From positions 675,437-739,436 of the forward strand of contig DLGJ01000005.1 in assembly GCA_002482645.1 (NCBI GenBank): DNA of 64,000 nt, read 5' to 3'. The stretch comes from Hyphomicrobiaceae bacterium UBA7697. Lineage in GTDB: Bacteria > Pseudomonadota > Alphaproteobacteria > Rhizobiales > Methyloligellaceae. Each line of letters begins with the position of its first letter. The stretch's first letter is position 1. The notes below the pieces were generated by a model. That model was not told where the DNA came from. It was given only the letters and a program-made list of their open reading frames with translations, and searched no databases. The translations under genes and the position numbers were made by a program. Shown in pieces: positions 43,875-52,070 of the stretch.

Positions 43875-44603
43875 CTATCCGTTCGGAGCCTGCTCCGGCT
43901 CCGGCCTGCCCTCGATGGCCGCGTCGAAAGACTCGATCCCAATCCCGGAGAGGCGTTTGCCGTTGACGAAGAACGACGGCGTGGCGTCCACGCCATAGTC
44001 CTCATGCGCCTTCTTGCGGACGGCGACGATCTTGTCGAACAGCTCCTTGTCGGCGAGGCACTTTTCGAAGCTCTCTTCGGAGAAACCGGCCTGTTTCGCG
44101 ATGAGCTTCAGCTTCTCCTTGCCGTCGGCGCCTGGCACGGCCCAGGTCTCTTGCGTCTCGAACAGCCCGTCGACCATCGGATAGAACCGATCGTTGCCCG
44201 AGCAGCGCGCCAGCATGGACGCGGCGACGGCAAGCCCGTCCAGCGGGAACTCGCGGAAGATGAATTTTGCCTTTCCGGTGTCGATGTACTTCTTCTGCAC
44301 TTCCGGAAAGATCTCGGTATAGAAGTGCGCGCAATGAGGGCAGGTCATCGAGGCGTATTCGACGATCACATTTTCCGCGTTCGGATCGCCGAGTACGATA
44401 TCCTCAAGCGGCCCGGTTTCCAGGAGCGCCGCGAGTTGCGGGTCCATTTTTGGCGCATTGGGGTCCGCCGCCGAATTCGTATTGACGAAGTAAAGACCCA
44501 CAGCCCCCAGGACCGCGACAAGAGCGGCGATTACGATAAGTCCGGTCTTGTTGTTGCCGCTCTTGGTTGAAGCCTCGGTCTGCTTCTTGTCGGGTTTTGC
44601 CAC
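43875..44603 (-). CDS. DsbA-like thioredoxin-fold protein, membrane anchored, CPHC active site
   Basis: A 242-residue protein with a Lys-rich N-terminus and one membrane helix (about 19-41), then a DsbA-like periplasmic domain. The active site is CPHC (88-91) in YASMTCPHCAHFYTEIFP, the dipeptide of classical DsbA; DATPSFFVNGKRL holds the cis-proline. Two such genes in tandem suggest paralogs with different anchoring and redox potential. It lies 147 bases beyond the dciA stop. Confidence 0.9.
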   Translation of the reverse strand: MAKPDKKQTEASTKSGNNKTGLIVIAALVAVLGAVGLYFVNTNSAADPNAPKMDPQLAALLETGPLEDIVLGDPNAENVIVEYASMTCPHCAHFYTEIFPEVQKKYIDTGKAKFIFREFPLDGLAVAASMLARCSGNDRFYPMVDGLFETQETWAVPGADGKEKLKLIAKQAGFSEESFEKCLADKELFDKIVAVRKKAHEDYGVDATPSFFVNGKRLSGIGIESFDAAIEGRPEPEQAPNG

Positions 44604-44750
44604 GATGAATTCTCCGGCGTCTCTGTTGTGCGGGGTCCTCGCACGAATGGCCGCTCACAACCAGGGAAGCGCTCCGATCTGGCGAGGACGCGCGAGGACT
44701 TTTAATTCAACCTCTCAGGAGGGGACGTTTAGACCCGACCGGAGCAAGAC

Positions 44751-45308
44751 TCAACTCCGGTTGTCGCCTGGCTTTGGCCGGTTCGCATCGATACACATGG
44801 CGCCTGCGCCCAGCCGCGCAAGTGCCCGGGCCAAGCCTTTGTCGTGGATGCCAGCGGATTTCGGCAAGGCGTAGGCGGGAAGAGGTGGCTTTTGCGCACG
44901 CTTCGGCCGGGCAACGCGGCCGATCGGTGCTTGCAGGAAGCGCATCTCGGTCACGGCGCGATAGCCGAAATAGGCGTTGATCCGCTCCAGGATCTGACCG
45001 GCGCGATGCTGCACCTCGATCGCGCGAGGCCCCTCGATACGCAAGACGAGCGTCGCGCCGCCGCTCTTGTGGCCCCGCACGGGCGCGTCGCCGCCGTCGT
45101 CTCCGCGCCAGTCGTCGCGCCGCCGTGGCCAGATGATGCGGTCAGGCATGGTGTAACGGGCAAGGTCCGCCCCGGCGATCGTGCGCCAGTCGGTCAGGAG
45201 CGCGGTCGTGGCGAAGCCGCGCCCGCGCGCGGCGCGGTCCAGCGCCTTGTCGACAAAGGCGCCGATGGCGCGGGGCCCGCCTTTGGGCTTCGGTGCTCTG
45301 CTATACAC
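44751..45308 (-). CDS. DUF721 / DciA-family replication protein
   Basis: A 185-residue protein of the DUF721 family; DciA members load the replicative helicase DnaB in bacteria lacking DnaC. RGFATTALLTDWRTIAGADL and a basic, Trp-containing DNA-binding-like domain with LVLRIEGPRAIEVQHRAGQI and INAYFGYRAVTEMRFLQAPI fit the family. The insert at about 65-82 (PRRRDDWRGDDGGDAPVRG) is Arg/Asp rich. It is divergent from mutY, matching the position of this family in related genomes. Confidence 0.82.
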   Translation of the reverse strand: MYSRAPKPKGGPRAIGAFVDKALDRAARGRGFATTALLTDWRTIAGADLARYTMPDRIIWPRRRDDWRGDDGGDAPVRGHKSGGATLVLRIEGPRAIEVQHRAGQILERINAYFGYRAVTEMRFLQAPIGRVARPKRAQKPPLPAYALPKSAGIHDKGLARALARLGAGAMCIDANRPKPGDNRS

Positions 45309-45421
45309 GACCTATCCGCTCCTGGCTTCGGCGCCGTGCCGCATTCGGATCGTCGCGGAGTCGCCGTTGGCCCGATAACCTACACCATGGCGCCCCGCGA
45401 TCGAGCGTGGCATGGGGAGTT

Positions 45422-46600
45422 ATGCAAGACGTACACACCCGAGGCGCGGACTTGGCCGGCACGGACGGGCGGATCGCCCGCGCGCTGCTGGCTTGGTACC
45501 GGCGCGAGGGGCGAACGCTGCCTTGGCGGGCGCCGCCGGGACATTTGCAGGATCCCTACAAGGTCTGGCTCAGCGAGATCATGCTCCAGCAGACCACCGT
45601 GAAGGCGGTGACGCCGCGCTATATCGACTTTCTGCGCCGCTGGCCGGATGTGACGGCATTGGCGCGGGCCGAACTCGGCGACGTGCTCGCCGCCTGGGCC
45701 GGGCTCGGCTATTACGCCCGTGCCCGCAATCTCCATGCCTGCGCGCGCGCCGTGGCGGAGACCCATGGCGGCCGTTTTCCCGGCACCGAGGACGCCTTGC
45801 GCAAGCTTCCCGGCATCGGGGCCTATACGTCGGCCGCGATCGCCGCGATCGCCTTCGGGCGGCATGCGGCCCCGGTGGACGGCAATATCGAACGGGTAAT
45901 CGCGCGGCTGTTCGCAATCGAGACGCCGCTGCCGGCGGCGAAGCCGGAGATCAAGGCGCTGGCGGAGCGGTTGATCCCTGCCGAGCATCCCGGCGATTTC
46001 GCGCAAGGCCTGATGGACCTTGGCGCGTCGATCTGCACCCCGCGCCGTCCGGCCTGCGGCCTCTGCCCGCTCCGTCCCTTCTGCGGCGGGTTTGCCGCGG
46101 GTCTCGCTGAACAACTCCCCTACAAGGCGGCGAAGGCCGAGCGGCCCACGCGCAGGGGCACGGCCTTCGTCGCGATCCGGGAGGACGGCGCCGTGCTGTT
46201 GCGGGAGCGGCCGCCGAGCGGACTCCTCGGTGGGATGCTGGAGGCACCGTCGACTCCATGGGCGGAGACCGCCCCCCAGCATGCCATCGAGCAGTACGCG
46301 CCGTTGCGTGCGGGCTGGAAGCGCGTGCCGGGCCTCGTCACGCACACCTTCACGCATTTCCATCTGGAGCTGACGGTCTATCGCGCCGAGGCTGGACAGG
46401 ATCCCGAACTCACCCGTGCGGCGGATCCAGCGCGCTGCAGCTGGGTGGGGCAACGCGCGTTGCCGGGTGCGGCCCTGCCGTCGGTCATGCGGAAAGTCCT
46501 CGCCCATGCCTTGGGCGAGGGAGGTCTTGCACCGAAAGCGCGTGGCGCTAGGACGCCAGCCTCTGGCGTGCCTCGGCGCGGAGGTCGTCGATCGGCTTGA
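45422..46600 (+). CDS. mutY: A/G-specific adenine DNA glycosylase MutY
   Basis: Removes adenine mispaired with 8-oxoguanine. 392 residues from ATG 45422 behind GGGGAG. The motifs are LPWRAPPG, SEIMLQQTTV (catalytic E52), the helix-hairpin-helix LPGIGAYTSAAI (129-140) with D153 in PVDGNIERV, and a [4Fe-4S] cluster at C205-C212-C215-C221. A NUDIX-like C-terminal domain (about 240-370) recognises the oxidised guanine. The last 53 bases overlap the convergent ccrM gene. Confidence 0.95.
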   Translation: MQDVHTRGADLAGTDGRIARALLAWYRREGRTLPWRAPPGHLQDPYKVWLSEIMLQQTTVKAVTPRYIDFLRRWPDVTALARAELGDVLAAWAGLGYYARARNLHACARAVAETHGGRFPGTEDALRKLPGIGAYTSAAIAAIAFGRHAAPVDGNIERVIARLFAIETPLPAAKPEIKALAERLIPAEHPGDFAQGLMDLGASICTPRRPACGLCPLRPFCGGFAAGLAEQLPYKAAKAERPTRRGTAFVAIREDGAVLLRERPPSGLLGGMLEAPSTPWAETAPQHAIEQYAPLRAGWKRVPGLVTHTFTHFHLELTVYRAEAGQDPELTRAADPARCSWVGQRALPGAALPSVMRKVLAHALGEGGLAPKARGARTPASGVPRRGGRRSA

Positions 46601-47645
46601 GCGTGCCGCCGGCTTCGTAGTGCCAGAAGGTCCAGCCGTTGCAGGCCATGGCGCCCTGCACGTGAGCGCCGATCTTGTGGATGGACCCTTGGGCGCCGCC
46701 GCAGGCGATGGAGCCGTCCGCGCGCACTTTGGCCTCGTGGCGCGCGGCCGGATCGTAGAGCGCGGTTCCGGGCGAGAGCAGCCCGAGCTCGACCAGCGCG
46801 CCGAAGGGAACGCGCGTCTCGGCCCGCTTGCCCTTGGAGACCTGCAGCGATGCGGGATCGAGCGTCTTCACGCTCTTCAGCCGTTCGCGGGCCGCATCCG
46901 CATAGGCCGTCTCGCGTTCGATGCCGACAAAGGCGCGGCCCAGGCGCTTGGCCGCGACAGCGGTGGTGCCCGATCCCATGAACGGATCGAGCACGACGTC
47001 GCCCACATGGCTCGCCGCCAGAATGACGCGCTGAAGCAGCGCCTCCGGCTTTTGCGTCGGGTGGGTCTTGCGCCCGTCCTGCTTTAGCCGTTCGGCGCCG
47101 GAGCAGATCGGCAGCAACCAATCGGAGCGCATTTGCAGGTCTTCGTTCAGCGCCTTCATGGATTCGTAGTTGAATGTGTAGCGCGCCTTCTGACCCGTGG
47201 ACGCCCAGATCATCGTCTCATGCGCATTGGTGAAACGCCGTCCGCGAAAATTCGGCATCGGGTTCGTTTTGCGCCAGATGACGTCGTTCAGCACCCAGTA
47301 CCCGAGATCCTGGAGCGCCGTGCCGACGCGGAAGATATTGTGATAGCTGCCGATGACCCACAGGCTGCCGTTCGGCTTCAGCACGCGGCGGCAGGCGCTC
47401 AGCCAATCGCGGGTAAAGCCGTCATAGGCGCTGAAGCTGGAGAACTTGTCCCACTCGTTGTCGACGCCGTCGACGCGGCTGTTGTTAGGCCGGTAGAGCT
47501 CGTTCGCGAGTTGAAGATTGTAGGGCGGATCGGCGAACACGAGATCGACGCTCCTTGCGGGCAGCTTCTCAAGTTCCTCGATGCAATCGCCGACAATGAT
47601 CTTGTTGCGTGGAAGCCGCGGCTCCCCTGTATCCCCCAAACCCAT
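46548..47645 (-). CDS. ccrM: Cell-cycle adenine DNA methyltransferase CcrM (GANTC)
   Basis: A beta-class N6-adenine methyltransferase that methylates GANTC late in the alphaproteobacterial cell cycle. 365 residues; motif IV DPPY (39-42, in FADPPYNLQL) precedes the SAM-binding motif DPFMGSGTT (220-228), the beta-class order. The C-terminal domain (about 278-358, VPFGALVELGLLSPGTALYD ... WTFWHYEAGG) is specific to CcrM/HinfI-like enzymes. No restriction partner adjoins it. A GAATC site directly touches the start codon. Confidence 0.95.
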   Translation of the reverse strand: MGLGDTGEPRLPRNKIIVGDCIEELEKLPARSVDLVFADPPYNLQLANELYRPNNSRVDGVDNEWDKFSSFSAYDGFTRDWLSACRRVLKPNGSLWVIGSYHNIFRVGTALQDLGYWVLNDVIWRKTNPMPNFRGRRFTNAHETMIWASTGQKARYTFNYESMKALNEDLQMRSDWLLPICSGAERLKQDGRKTHPTQKPEALLQRVILAASHVGDVVLDPFMGSGTTAVAAKRLGRAFVGIERETAYADAARERLKSVKTLDPASLQVSKGKRAETRVPFGALVELGLLSPGTALYDPAARHEAKVRADGSIACGGAQGSIHKIGAHVQGAMACNGWTFWHYEAGGTLKPIDDLRAEARQRLAS

Positions 47646-47650
47646 GATTC
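47646..47650. promoter_or_regulatory. GANTC methylation site abutting the ccrM start codon
   Basis: GATTC on the plus strand (GAATC on the coding strand) occupies 47646-47650, immediately before the ccrM ATG (47643-47645). It is the only GANTC in the 157-base divergent gap, which also holds the inverted repeat CTTGCCG (47681-47687) / CGGCAAG (47698-47704). In Caulobacter, GANTC methylation in the ccrM promoter region takes part in autoregulation. Confidence 0.6.
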
Positions 47651-47802
47651 ACCACTCGCGCTACGCAGAACCGATACGCGCTTGCCGTTTTGCGTTTCGG
47701 CAAGACCGGCCCATGCTGGCGGAGCGGGGTAAAGGTGGCCTTAATCCGCCGCCGGGCGCCGGGCGATGTGTCCGGGAGGCAGGCATTGGGAAGGGAAATT
47801 GC

Positions 47803-48555
47803 ATGACAAAGACGGTCGTCATGGTGCACGGCGTCAATTGCGGCGGGTGGTGTTTCGAGCCTTTTCGAGGGGTCTTCGAGGCGCGCGGCTATGTCTGCCA
47901 CACGCCCGACCTCATCGGGCACGGGGCCGATAAGGCCGATGGCATCGCCAAGCTCACGGGCGTCGGCATCGCCGATTACCGCGAGCAGATGACCGCGTTC
48001 GTCGGGGCGCTGCCCGAAAAGCCGGTCTTGCTGGGCCATTCCATGGGCGCCGTCATCGCGCAGCAGCTCGCCGCGCGCGGGCTTGCGGAGAAGCTCGTCC
48101 TCGTGAGTCCGGCCGCGCGGGCGGGCATCTTGCCGTCGGCCGATTCCGAAAAGCAGCTCGGCCAGGATTTGATGTCTCTCGGTCCGTTCTGGACGCGCGC
48201 TTTCGATCCCAATTTCGAGATCGCCCGCAAGATCAGCCTCAACGGGTTGCCGCCCGGCCGGCAGCGGCAGGTGTTCGACGCGTTCGGGCCGGAATCCGGG
48301 CAGGCGCTGTTCGAGCTGTTCCTGTGGATGTTCGACCGGACGGGGGCGACCGCCGTCGATACGAATGCGGTAAGCTGTCCGGTGCTCACGCTGTCGGGTA
48401 CGGAGGATCGCGTCGTGCCGCTCGCCACGGCGAAGGCGACGGCGAACTCCTATCCCGGCAGTCCGTTCTGGACGTTGGACGGCCACGCCCACATGCTCGT
48501 CATGGAAGACGGCGCCGGCAAAGTCGCCGGGCGCGTCGCCGATTGGCTCGGCTAG
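47803..48555 (+). CDS. Alpha/beta hydrolase
   Basis: A 250-residue cytosolic hydrolase from ATG 47803, behind GGGAAGGGAA. The nucleophile elbow is GHSMG (78-82, Ser80); VMVHGVNCGGWCFEP holds the oxyanion loop, SGTEDRVVP the acid Asp, and DGHAHMLVME the catalytic His. The substrate is unknown. It lies divergent from ccrM and converges on rnhB, sharing the palindromic CTAG that contains both stops. Confidence 0.88.
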   Translation: MTKTVVMVHGVNCGGWCFEPFRGVFEARGYVCHTPDLIGHGADKADGIAKLTGVGIADYREQMTAFVGALPEKPVLLGHSMGAVIAQQLAARGLAEKLVLVSPAARAGILPSADSEKQLGQDLMSLGPFWTRAFDPNFEIARKISLNGLPPGRQRQVFDAFGPESGQALFELFLWMFDRTGATAVDTNAVSCPVLTLSGTEDRVVPLATAKATANSYPGSPFWTLDGHAHMLVMEDGAGKVAGRVADWLG

Positions 48556-49217
48556 CGGCCGGGCAGGGCGCCTTCGTTCTGCCGCGCGAGAACGCGCTGA
48601 ATGGGCGCGAAGGAACGGCGGTGATGCGGACAGATGCCGTGCTTCTCGATGCCGCTCGCATGCTCCGGCGTACCGTAGCCTTTGTTGTTCTCCCAGCCAT
48701 AGCCGCGATAGCGCTTTGAAAGCCGCACCATGATCCGGTCGCGCGTGACCTTCGCGACGATGGAGGCAGCCGCGATGGAGACCGACAGTCCGTCGCCGCC
48801 GATCACGGCCCGCGCTTGTCCGGGAAAGCGCTTCGGCACCGCATTGCCGTCGATCAGGGCCGCGGCTTGCGGCACTTCGAGGTTCCGGAAGGCCGTGCGC
48901 ATGGCCCAAAGCGTCGCTTGCAGGATGTTGTCGCGGTCGATGCGCGCGACCTGTCCGATGACCACCGAGACGCACGCCGTCGCCATGATCTCCGCATAGC
49001 GGTCCTCGCGGGCCTCCGGCGTCAGCTTCTTCGAATCGTCCAAGCCGTCCGGAATCCGATCCGGGTTGAGGACGACCGCCGCGGTCACGACGGGACCGGC
49101 CCAGGGCCCGCGCCCCGCTTCGTCGACGCCTGCCACGGGCAGGCCATGCAAATCCATCAGTGCCGCTTCGAGGTCGTAGTTCGGAAAGCTGTTTGGCGGC
49201 GATTGCGTCGGTCCCAT
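48552..49217 (-). CDS. rnhB: Ribonuclease HII
   Basis: Removes ribonucleotides from DNA and RNA primers. From ATG 49217 the product is 221 residues; extension to 49253 would use TTG. VAGVDEAGRGPWAGPV (with the Asp-Glu pair in DEAGRG), DDSKKLTPEAR, IGGDGLSVSIAAASIVAKVT and the C-terminal GYGTPEH are all family motifs. It follows the radical SAM gene on the minus strand and ends in a 4-base overlap with the hydrolase gene. Confidence 0.95.
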   Translation of the reverse strand: MGPTQSPPNSFPNYDLEAALMDLHGLPVAGVDEAGRGPWAGPVVTAAVVLNPDRIPDGLDDSKKLTPEAREDRYAEIMATACVSVVIGQVARIDRDNILQATLWAMRTAFRNLEVPQAAALIDGNAVPKRFPGQARAVIGGDGLSVSIAAASIVAKVTRDRIMVRLSKRYRGYGWENNKGYGTPEHASGIEKHGICPHHRRSFAPIQRVLARQNEGALPGR

Positions 49218-49293
49218 GGCGGAACTGTCCGACGAACCGCGCGTCTCGCGCAACTCGCGAGACCGGAAGAATGCTCCGCTTGTGGAAAAGCCG

Positions 49294-50415
49294 CTAGAGC
49301 AGGCTCAGTTGCTGGCCCGGCAGAGTGGGCGGCGTGAACAGGTCGGTCCGCAATTTCCGGCGCTTGTCGAGGCCGAGCCGTTCGGCGGCCATCTGAAAGC
49401 GGCGGCCGATCATCCAAGCATAGGGTCCGTCGCCCTCCATGCGGCTCCGCCACTGCGCATCGTAGAGCTTGCCGCCCCTTGTCTGCCGCATCAGCGACAG
49501 CACGCGGCCGGCACGATCCGGGCAATTGGCTTCCAGCCATTCCACGAAGAGATCGCCGATCTCCAGCGGCAGCCGCAGCAGGATGTAGCCGGCCTCGGTC
49601 GCGCCGGCCGCGGACGCCCGCTCCAAGATGCGCTCGATTTCCGCGTCGGTGAGACCCGGCACCACCGGCGCGACCATGACCGAGGCCGGGATGCCGGCGC
49701 TTGCAAGCGTCTCGACGGCCTCGAGGCGTTTGTCCGGCGTACTGGCGCGCGGCTCCATGGCGCGGGCCAGCTTCCGGTCGAGCGTCGTCACCGACAGCGC
49801 GACTTTCACCAGTCCGCGTTCCGCCATGGATTGCAGAATGTCGAGATCGCGCAAAACCAGTGCGGACTTCGTAACGATCCCCACCGGATGGTTCGTGGCG
49901 CTCAAGACTTCGAGGATCCGCCGCATGATCCGATAACGCCGATCCACCGGCTGATAGGGGTCGGTGTTCGATCCGATCGCGATCATGCGCGGGCGATAGT
50001 CCGGCGCCGCCAACTCGCGCTCCAGGGCCTGCGCGGCATTGGTCTTGGCGAACAGCTTGGTCTCGAAGTCGAGGCCCGGCGACATGCCGAGAAAGGCGTG
50101 GGTCGGGCGCGCGAAGCAATAAACGCAGCCATGCTCGCAGCCCCGGTACGGATTGATCGAGCGGTCGAAGCCGATATCCGGCGAATCGTTCTTGGTGATG
50201 ATGCGGCGGGCCGGCGTTTCCTGCACTTCCGTCCGCAGAGCTTCGAGATCGCCGAGCGAATCCCAGCCGTCGTCCACCGGCTCGTAGGTCCGCGCCTCGA
50301 ACCGGCCAGAGCGGTTCGTCTGGGCGCCCCGGCCATGGCGCCGTCCATAGGCGATGCCTCCCGCCTCGTGGGGCAGGCTCTCCTCGTGGTCCGGCTTTCG
50401 AAGGGCGATGGTCAT
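49294..50415 (-). CDS. PA0069-type radical SAM protein (SplB-like)
   Basis: A 373-residue radical SAM enzyme from ATG 50415. The cluster motif is C93-x3-C97-x2-C100 in NPYRGCEHGCVYCFARPTH, and IAIGSNTDPYQPVD and VGIVTKSALVLRDLDIL continue the barrel. It resembles the PA0069 family related to spore photoproduct lyase, but lacks an assigned substrate. Upstream sequence to 50826 is antisense to a glycosyltransferase gene and is not part of the protein. Confidence 0.88.
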   Translation of the reverse strand: MTIALRKPDHEESLPHEAGGIAYGRRHGRGAQTNRSGRFEARTYEPVDDGWDSLGDLEALRTEVQETPARRIITKNDSPDIGFDRSINPYRGCEHGCVYCFARPTHAFLGMSPGLDFETKLFAKTNAAQALERELAAPDYRPRMIAIGSNTDPYQPVDRRYRIMRRILEVLSATNHPVGIVTKSALVLRDLDILQSMAERGLVKVALSVTTLDRKLARAMEPRASTPDKRLEAVETLASAGIPASVMVAPVVPGLTDAEIERILERASAAGATEAGYILLRLPLEIGDLFVEWLEANCPDRAGRVLSLMRQTRGGKLYDAQWRSRMEGDGPYAWMIGRRFQMAAERLGLDKRRKLRTDLFTPPTLPGQQLSLL

Positions 50416-50527
50416 GCCCCGAATATAGGCGGGGAGTAAGAACAAATCAAGAACACAGAGCGCCGGGTGGGCCTTGCGTCCTTTGGAGGCAATTGCCGCC
50501 GCAACCGCAACCGCTATAGTCCGGCCC

Positions 50528-51217
50528 ATGATTTCTGTCGTGATTCCGACGCTCAATGCCGAACGGACCCTCGTGCCGACCTTGTCGGGGCTGGTGCCCG
50601 CCGTGGTCGAAGGGATCGTGCAAGAGGCGATCATCGCCGACGGCGGTTCGACCGACGGCACCGATGTGATCGCCGATGCGGCTGGGACGCATTTGGTCAA
50701 GGCTCCTCGGGGCCGGGGCATGCAGCTCGAGGCGGGCGCACGGGAGGCGAAGGGAGACTGGCTCCTCTTTCTCCATGCCGATACGGTGCTGGAACCCGGC
50801 TGGGCCGCCGAAGCGGCCAATTTCATCGAGCGGATCGAAAGCGGGCGCCGCCCTTTGTCGGCGGCCTATTTTCGCTTCGGGCTCGACGACGAAGGGTTCA
50901 TGCCGCGCCTGATCGAGACGATGGTCGGCCTGCGCTGCGCGTTCTTTTCGCTTCCCTACGGCGATCAGGGTCTTCTGATTTCGCGCACGCACTATGCCCG
51001 GCTCGGCGGGTTCCGGCCTCTGCCGCTGATGGAGGATGTGGACCTCGTCCGCCGCCTCAAGCGCCGGGAACTCCATGCCTTCAGGACGCGGGCCGTGACC
51101 AGCGCCAGGCGTTACCAGGAGGAGGGTTATCTCAGCCGCAGCATCCGGAACCTTGGGCTGACGCTGCTCTATCTGATGCGCGTGCCGCCGCGCGTGCTCG
51201 CCAGGCTGTATGAATGA
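50528..51217 (+). CDS. TIGR04283-type family 2 glycosyltransferase
   Basis: A 229-residue GT-A glycosyltransferase from ATG 50528 (MISVVIPTLNAERTL). IIADGGSTDGTDVIADAAGT is the nucleotide-binding segment, and GDWLLFLHADTVLEPGW carries the metal-binding HAD in place of DxD. SLPYGDQGLLISRTHYARLGG and LMEDVDLVRRLKRR complete the acceptor region. The family is often paired with TIGR04282, and here the two genes overlap (stop at 51217, next start at 51210). The product sugar is not known. Confidence 0.88.
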   Translation: MISVVIPTLNAERTLVPTLSGLVPAVVEGIVQEAIIADGGSTDGTDVIADAAGTHLVKAPRGRGMQLEAGAREAKGDWLLFLHADTVLEPGWAAEAANFIERIESGRRPLSAAYFRFGLDDEGFMPRLIETMVGLRCAFFSLPYGDQGLLISRTHYARLGGFRPLPLMEDVDLVRRLKRRELHAFRTRAVTSARRYQEEGYLSRSIRNLGLTLLYLMRVPPRVLARLYE

Positions 51218-51869
51218 CGGCCGGTCCGCGCGCGGTGCCGCGTTCGGGCGGAGCCTCGTCGTCATGGCCAAGCAGCCCAAGGCGGGGGCGGCGAAGCGGC
51301 GCCTCGCGCGCGGCATCGGTAATGTCCGGGCGGTGCGCTTCTACCGGACCGTGCTCGGCCACACGCTGCTTCGGCTCGGGAGCGACCCGCGCTGGCGGAC
51401 CTATCTGGCCGTCTCGCCGGACAGCGCCTTGGACGAGAACTGCTGGCCCGGCGCCTCGCGGATCGTGCGGCTTCAGCAAGGGCATGGCGATCTCGGCGCC
51501 CGTATGCAGCGCCTGTTCGATGCGATGCCCCCTGGCCCCGTGGTCGTGGTCGGCAGCGACATCCCCGCCATGTCCCGCGCCCATATCGCCGATGCGTTCG
51601 GCAAGCTCGGCCGTGCCGATGCGGTTTTCGGCCCCGCGCGCGACGGCGGTTATTGGCTCGTGGGGCTCAAGCAAAGCCCCCGGAGGCTGACGCCGTTCGA
51701 GAACGTGCCCTGGTCCACGCCGGATGCGCTTTCGGCCACCTGTGCGAACCTCAAGGGACGAAAGATCGCGCTGGCGGCCACGCTGACCGATGTGGACACG
51801 GCCGAGGATTGGTCCCGCCAGCGGGGCGTGGCGGGACGTCTCTGTCTCAGGGCACACGGGCCGGCCTGA
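51210..51869 (+). CDS. TIGR04282 / DUF2064 glycosyltransferase-like protein
   Basis: A 219-residue protein with a nucleotidyltransferase-like fold: SLVVMAKQPKAGAAKRRLAR at the N-terminus, QGHGDLGARMQRLFDAMP, VVVVGSDIPAMSRAHIADAF, and FGPARDGGYWLVGLK. The family name refers to arsenosugar biosynthesis in a few organisms, but no arsenic genes occur here. It probably works with the upstream family 2 glycosyltransferase on a small or lipid acceptor. ATG 51210 overlaps the upstream gene by 8 bases. Confidence 0.85.
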   Translation: MNDGRSARGAAFGRSLVVMAKQPKAGAAKRRLARGIGNVRAVRFYRTVLGHTLLRLGSDPRWRTYLAVSPDSALDENCWPGASRIVRLQQGHGDLGARMQRLFDAMPPGPVVVVGSDIPAMSRAHIADAFGKLGRADAVFGPARDGGYWLVGLKQSPRRLTPFENVPWSTPDALSATCANLKGRKIALAATLTDVDTAEDWSRQRGVAGRLCLRAHGPA

Positions 51870-51888
51870 CGGATGCCTCCAATGGAAC

Positions 51889-51924
51889 GGCCAAGTGAAC
51901 GGCTAAGTGAACGGCTAAGTGAAG
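51889..51924 (+). repeat. Three 12-bp tandem repeats
   Basis: GGCCAAGTGAAC, GGCTAAGTGAAC and GGCTAAGTGAAG follow each other without spacing from 51889. They begin 19 bases after the upstream stop codon and lead directly into the palindromic element. Confidence 0.85.
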
Positions 51925-51935
51925 CGGCCCTTAGC

Positions 51936-52070
51936 TCGTCATTGCCGGGCGTGACTTGAACCTGCGCCCTGGCCTGCGGCGCCGGACCCGGGTGGCAATC
52001 CATTCCACGGGCCTCGCTCCTTGCCGAACTGCAGCGGCATGGATGCCCGGATCAAGTCCGGGCATGACGA
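51936..52070. repeat. RIME-like intergenic palindromic element
   Basis: The 135-bp element is bounded by TCGTCAT (51936-51942) and its inverse ATGACGA (52064-52070). Inside the right end is a perfect 9-bp stem, ATGCCCGGA-TCAAG-TCCGGGCAT (52043-52065). Sequence such as CGTCATTGCCGGGC and ATGGATGCCCGG is typical of the dispersed intergenic mosaic repeats known in Rhizobiales. It has no coding capacity. Confidence 0.7.

Noticed and set aside
46548..47645. Restriction-modification system
   Set aside because: The methyltransferase has the CcrM-specific C-terminal domain, no endonuclease gene is adjacent, and the neighbours are housekeeping genes.
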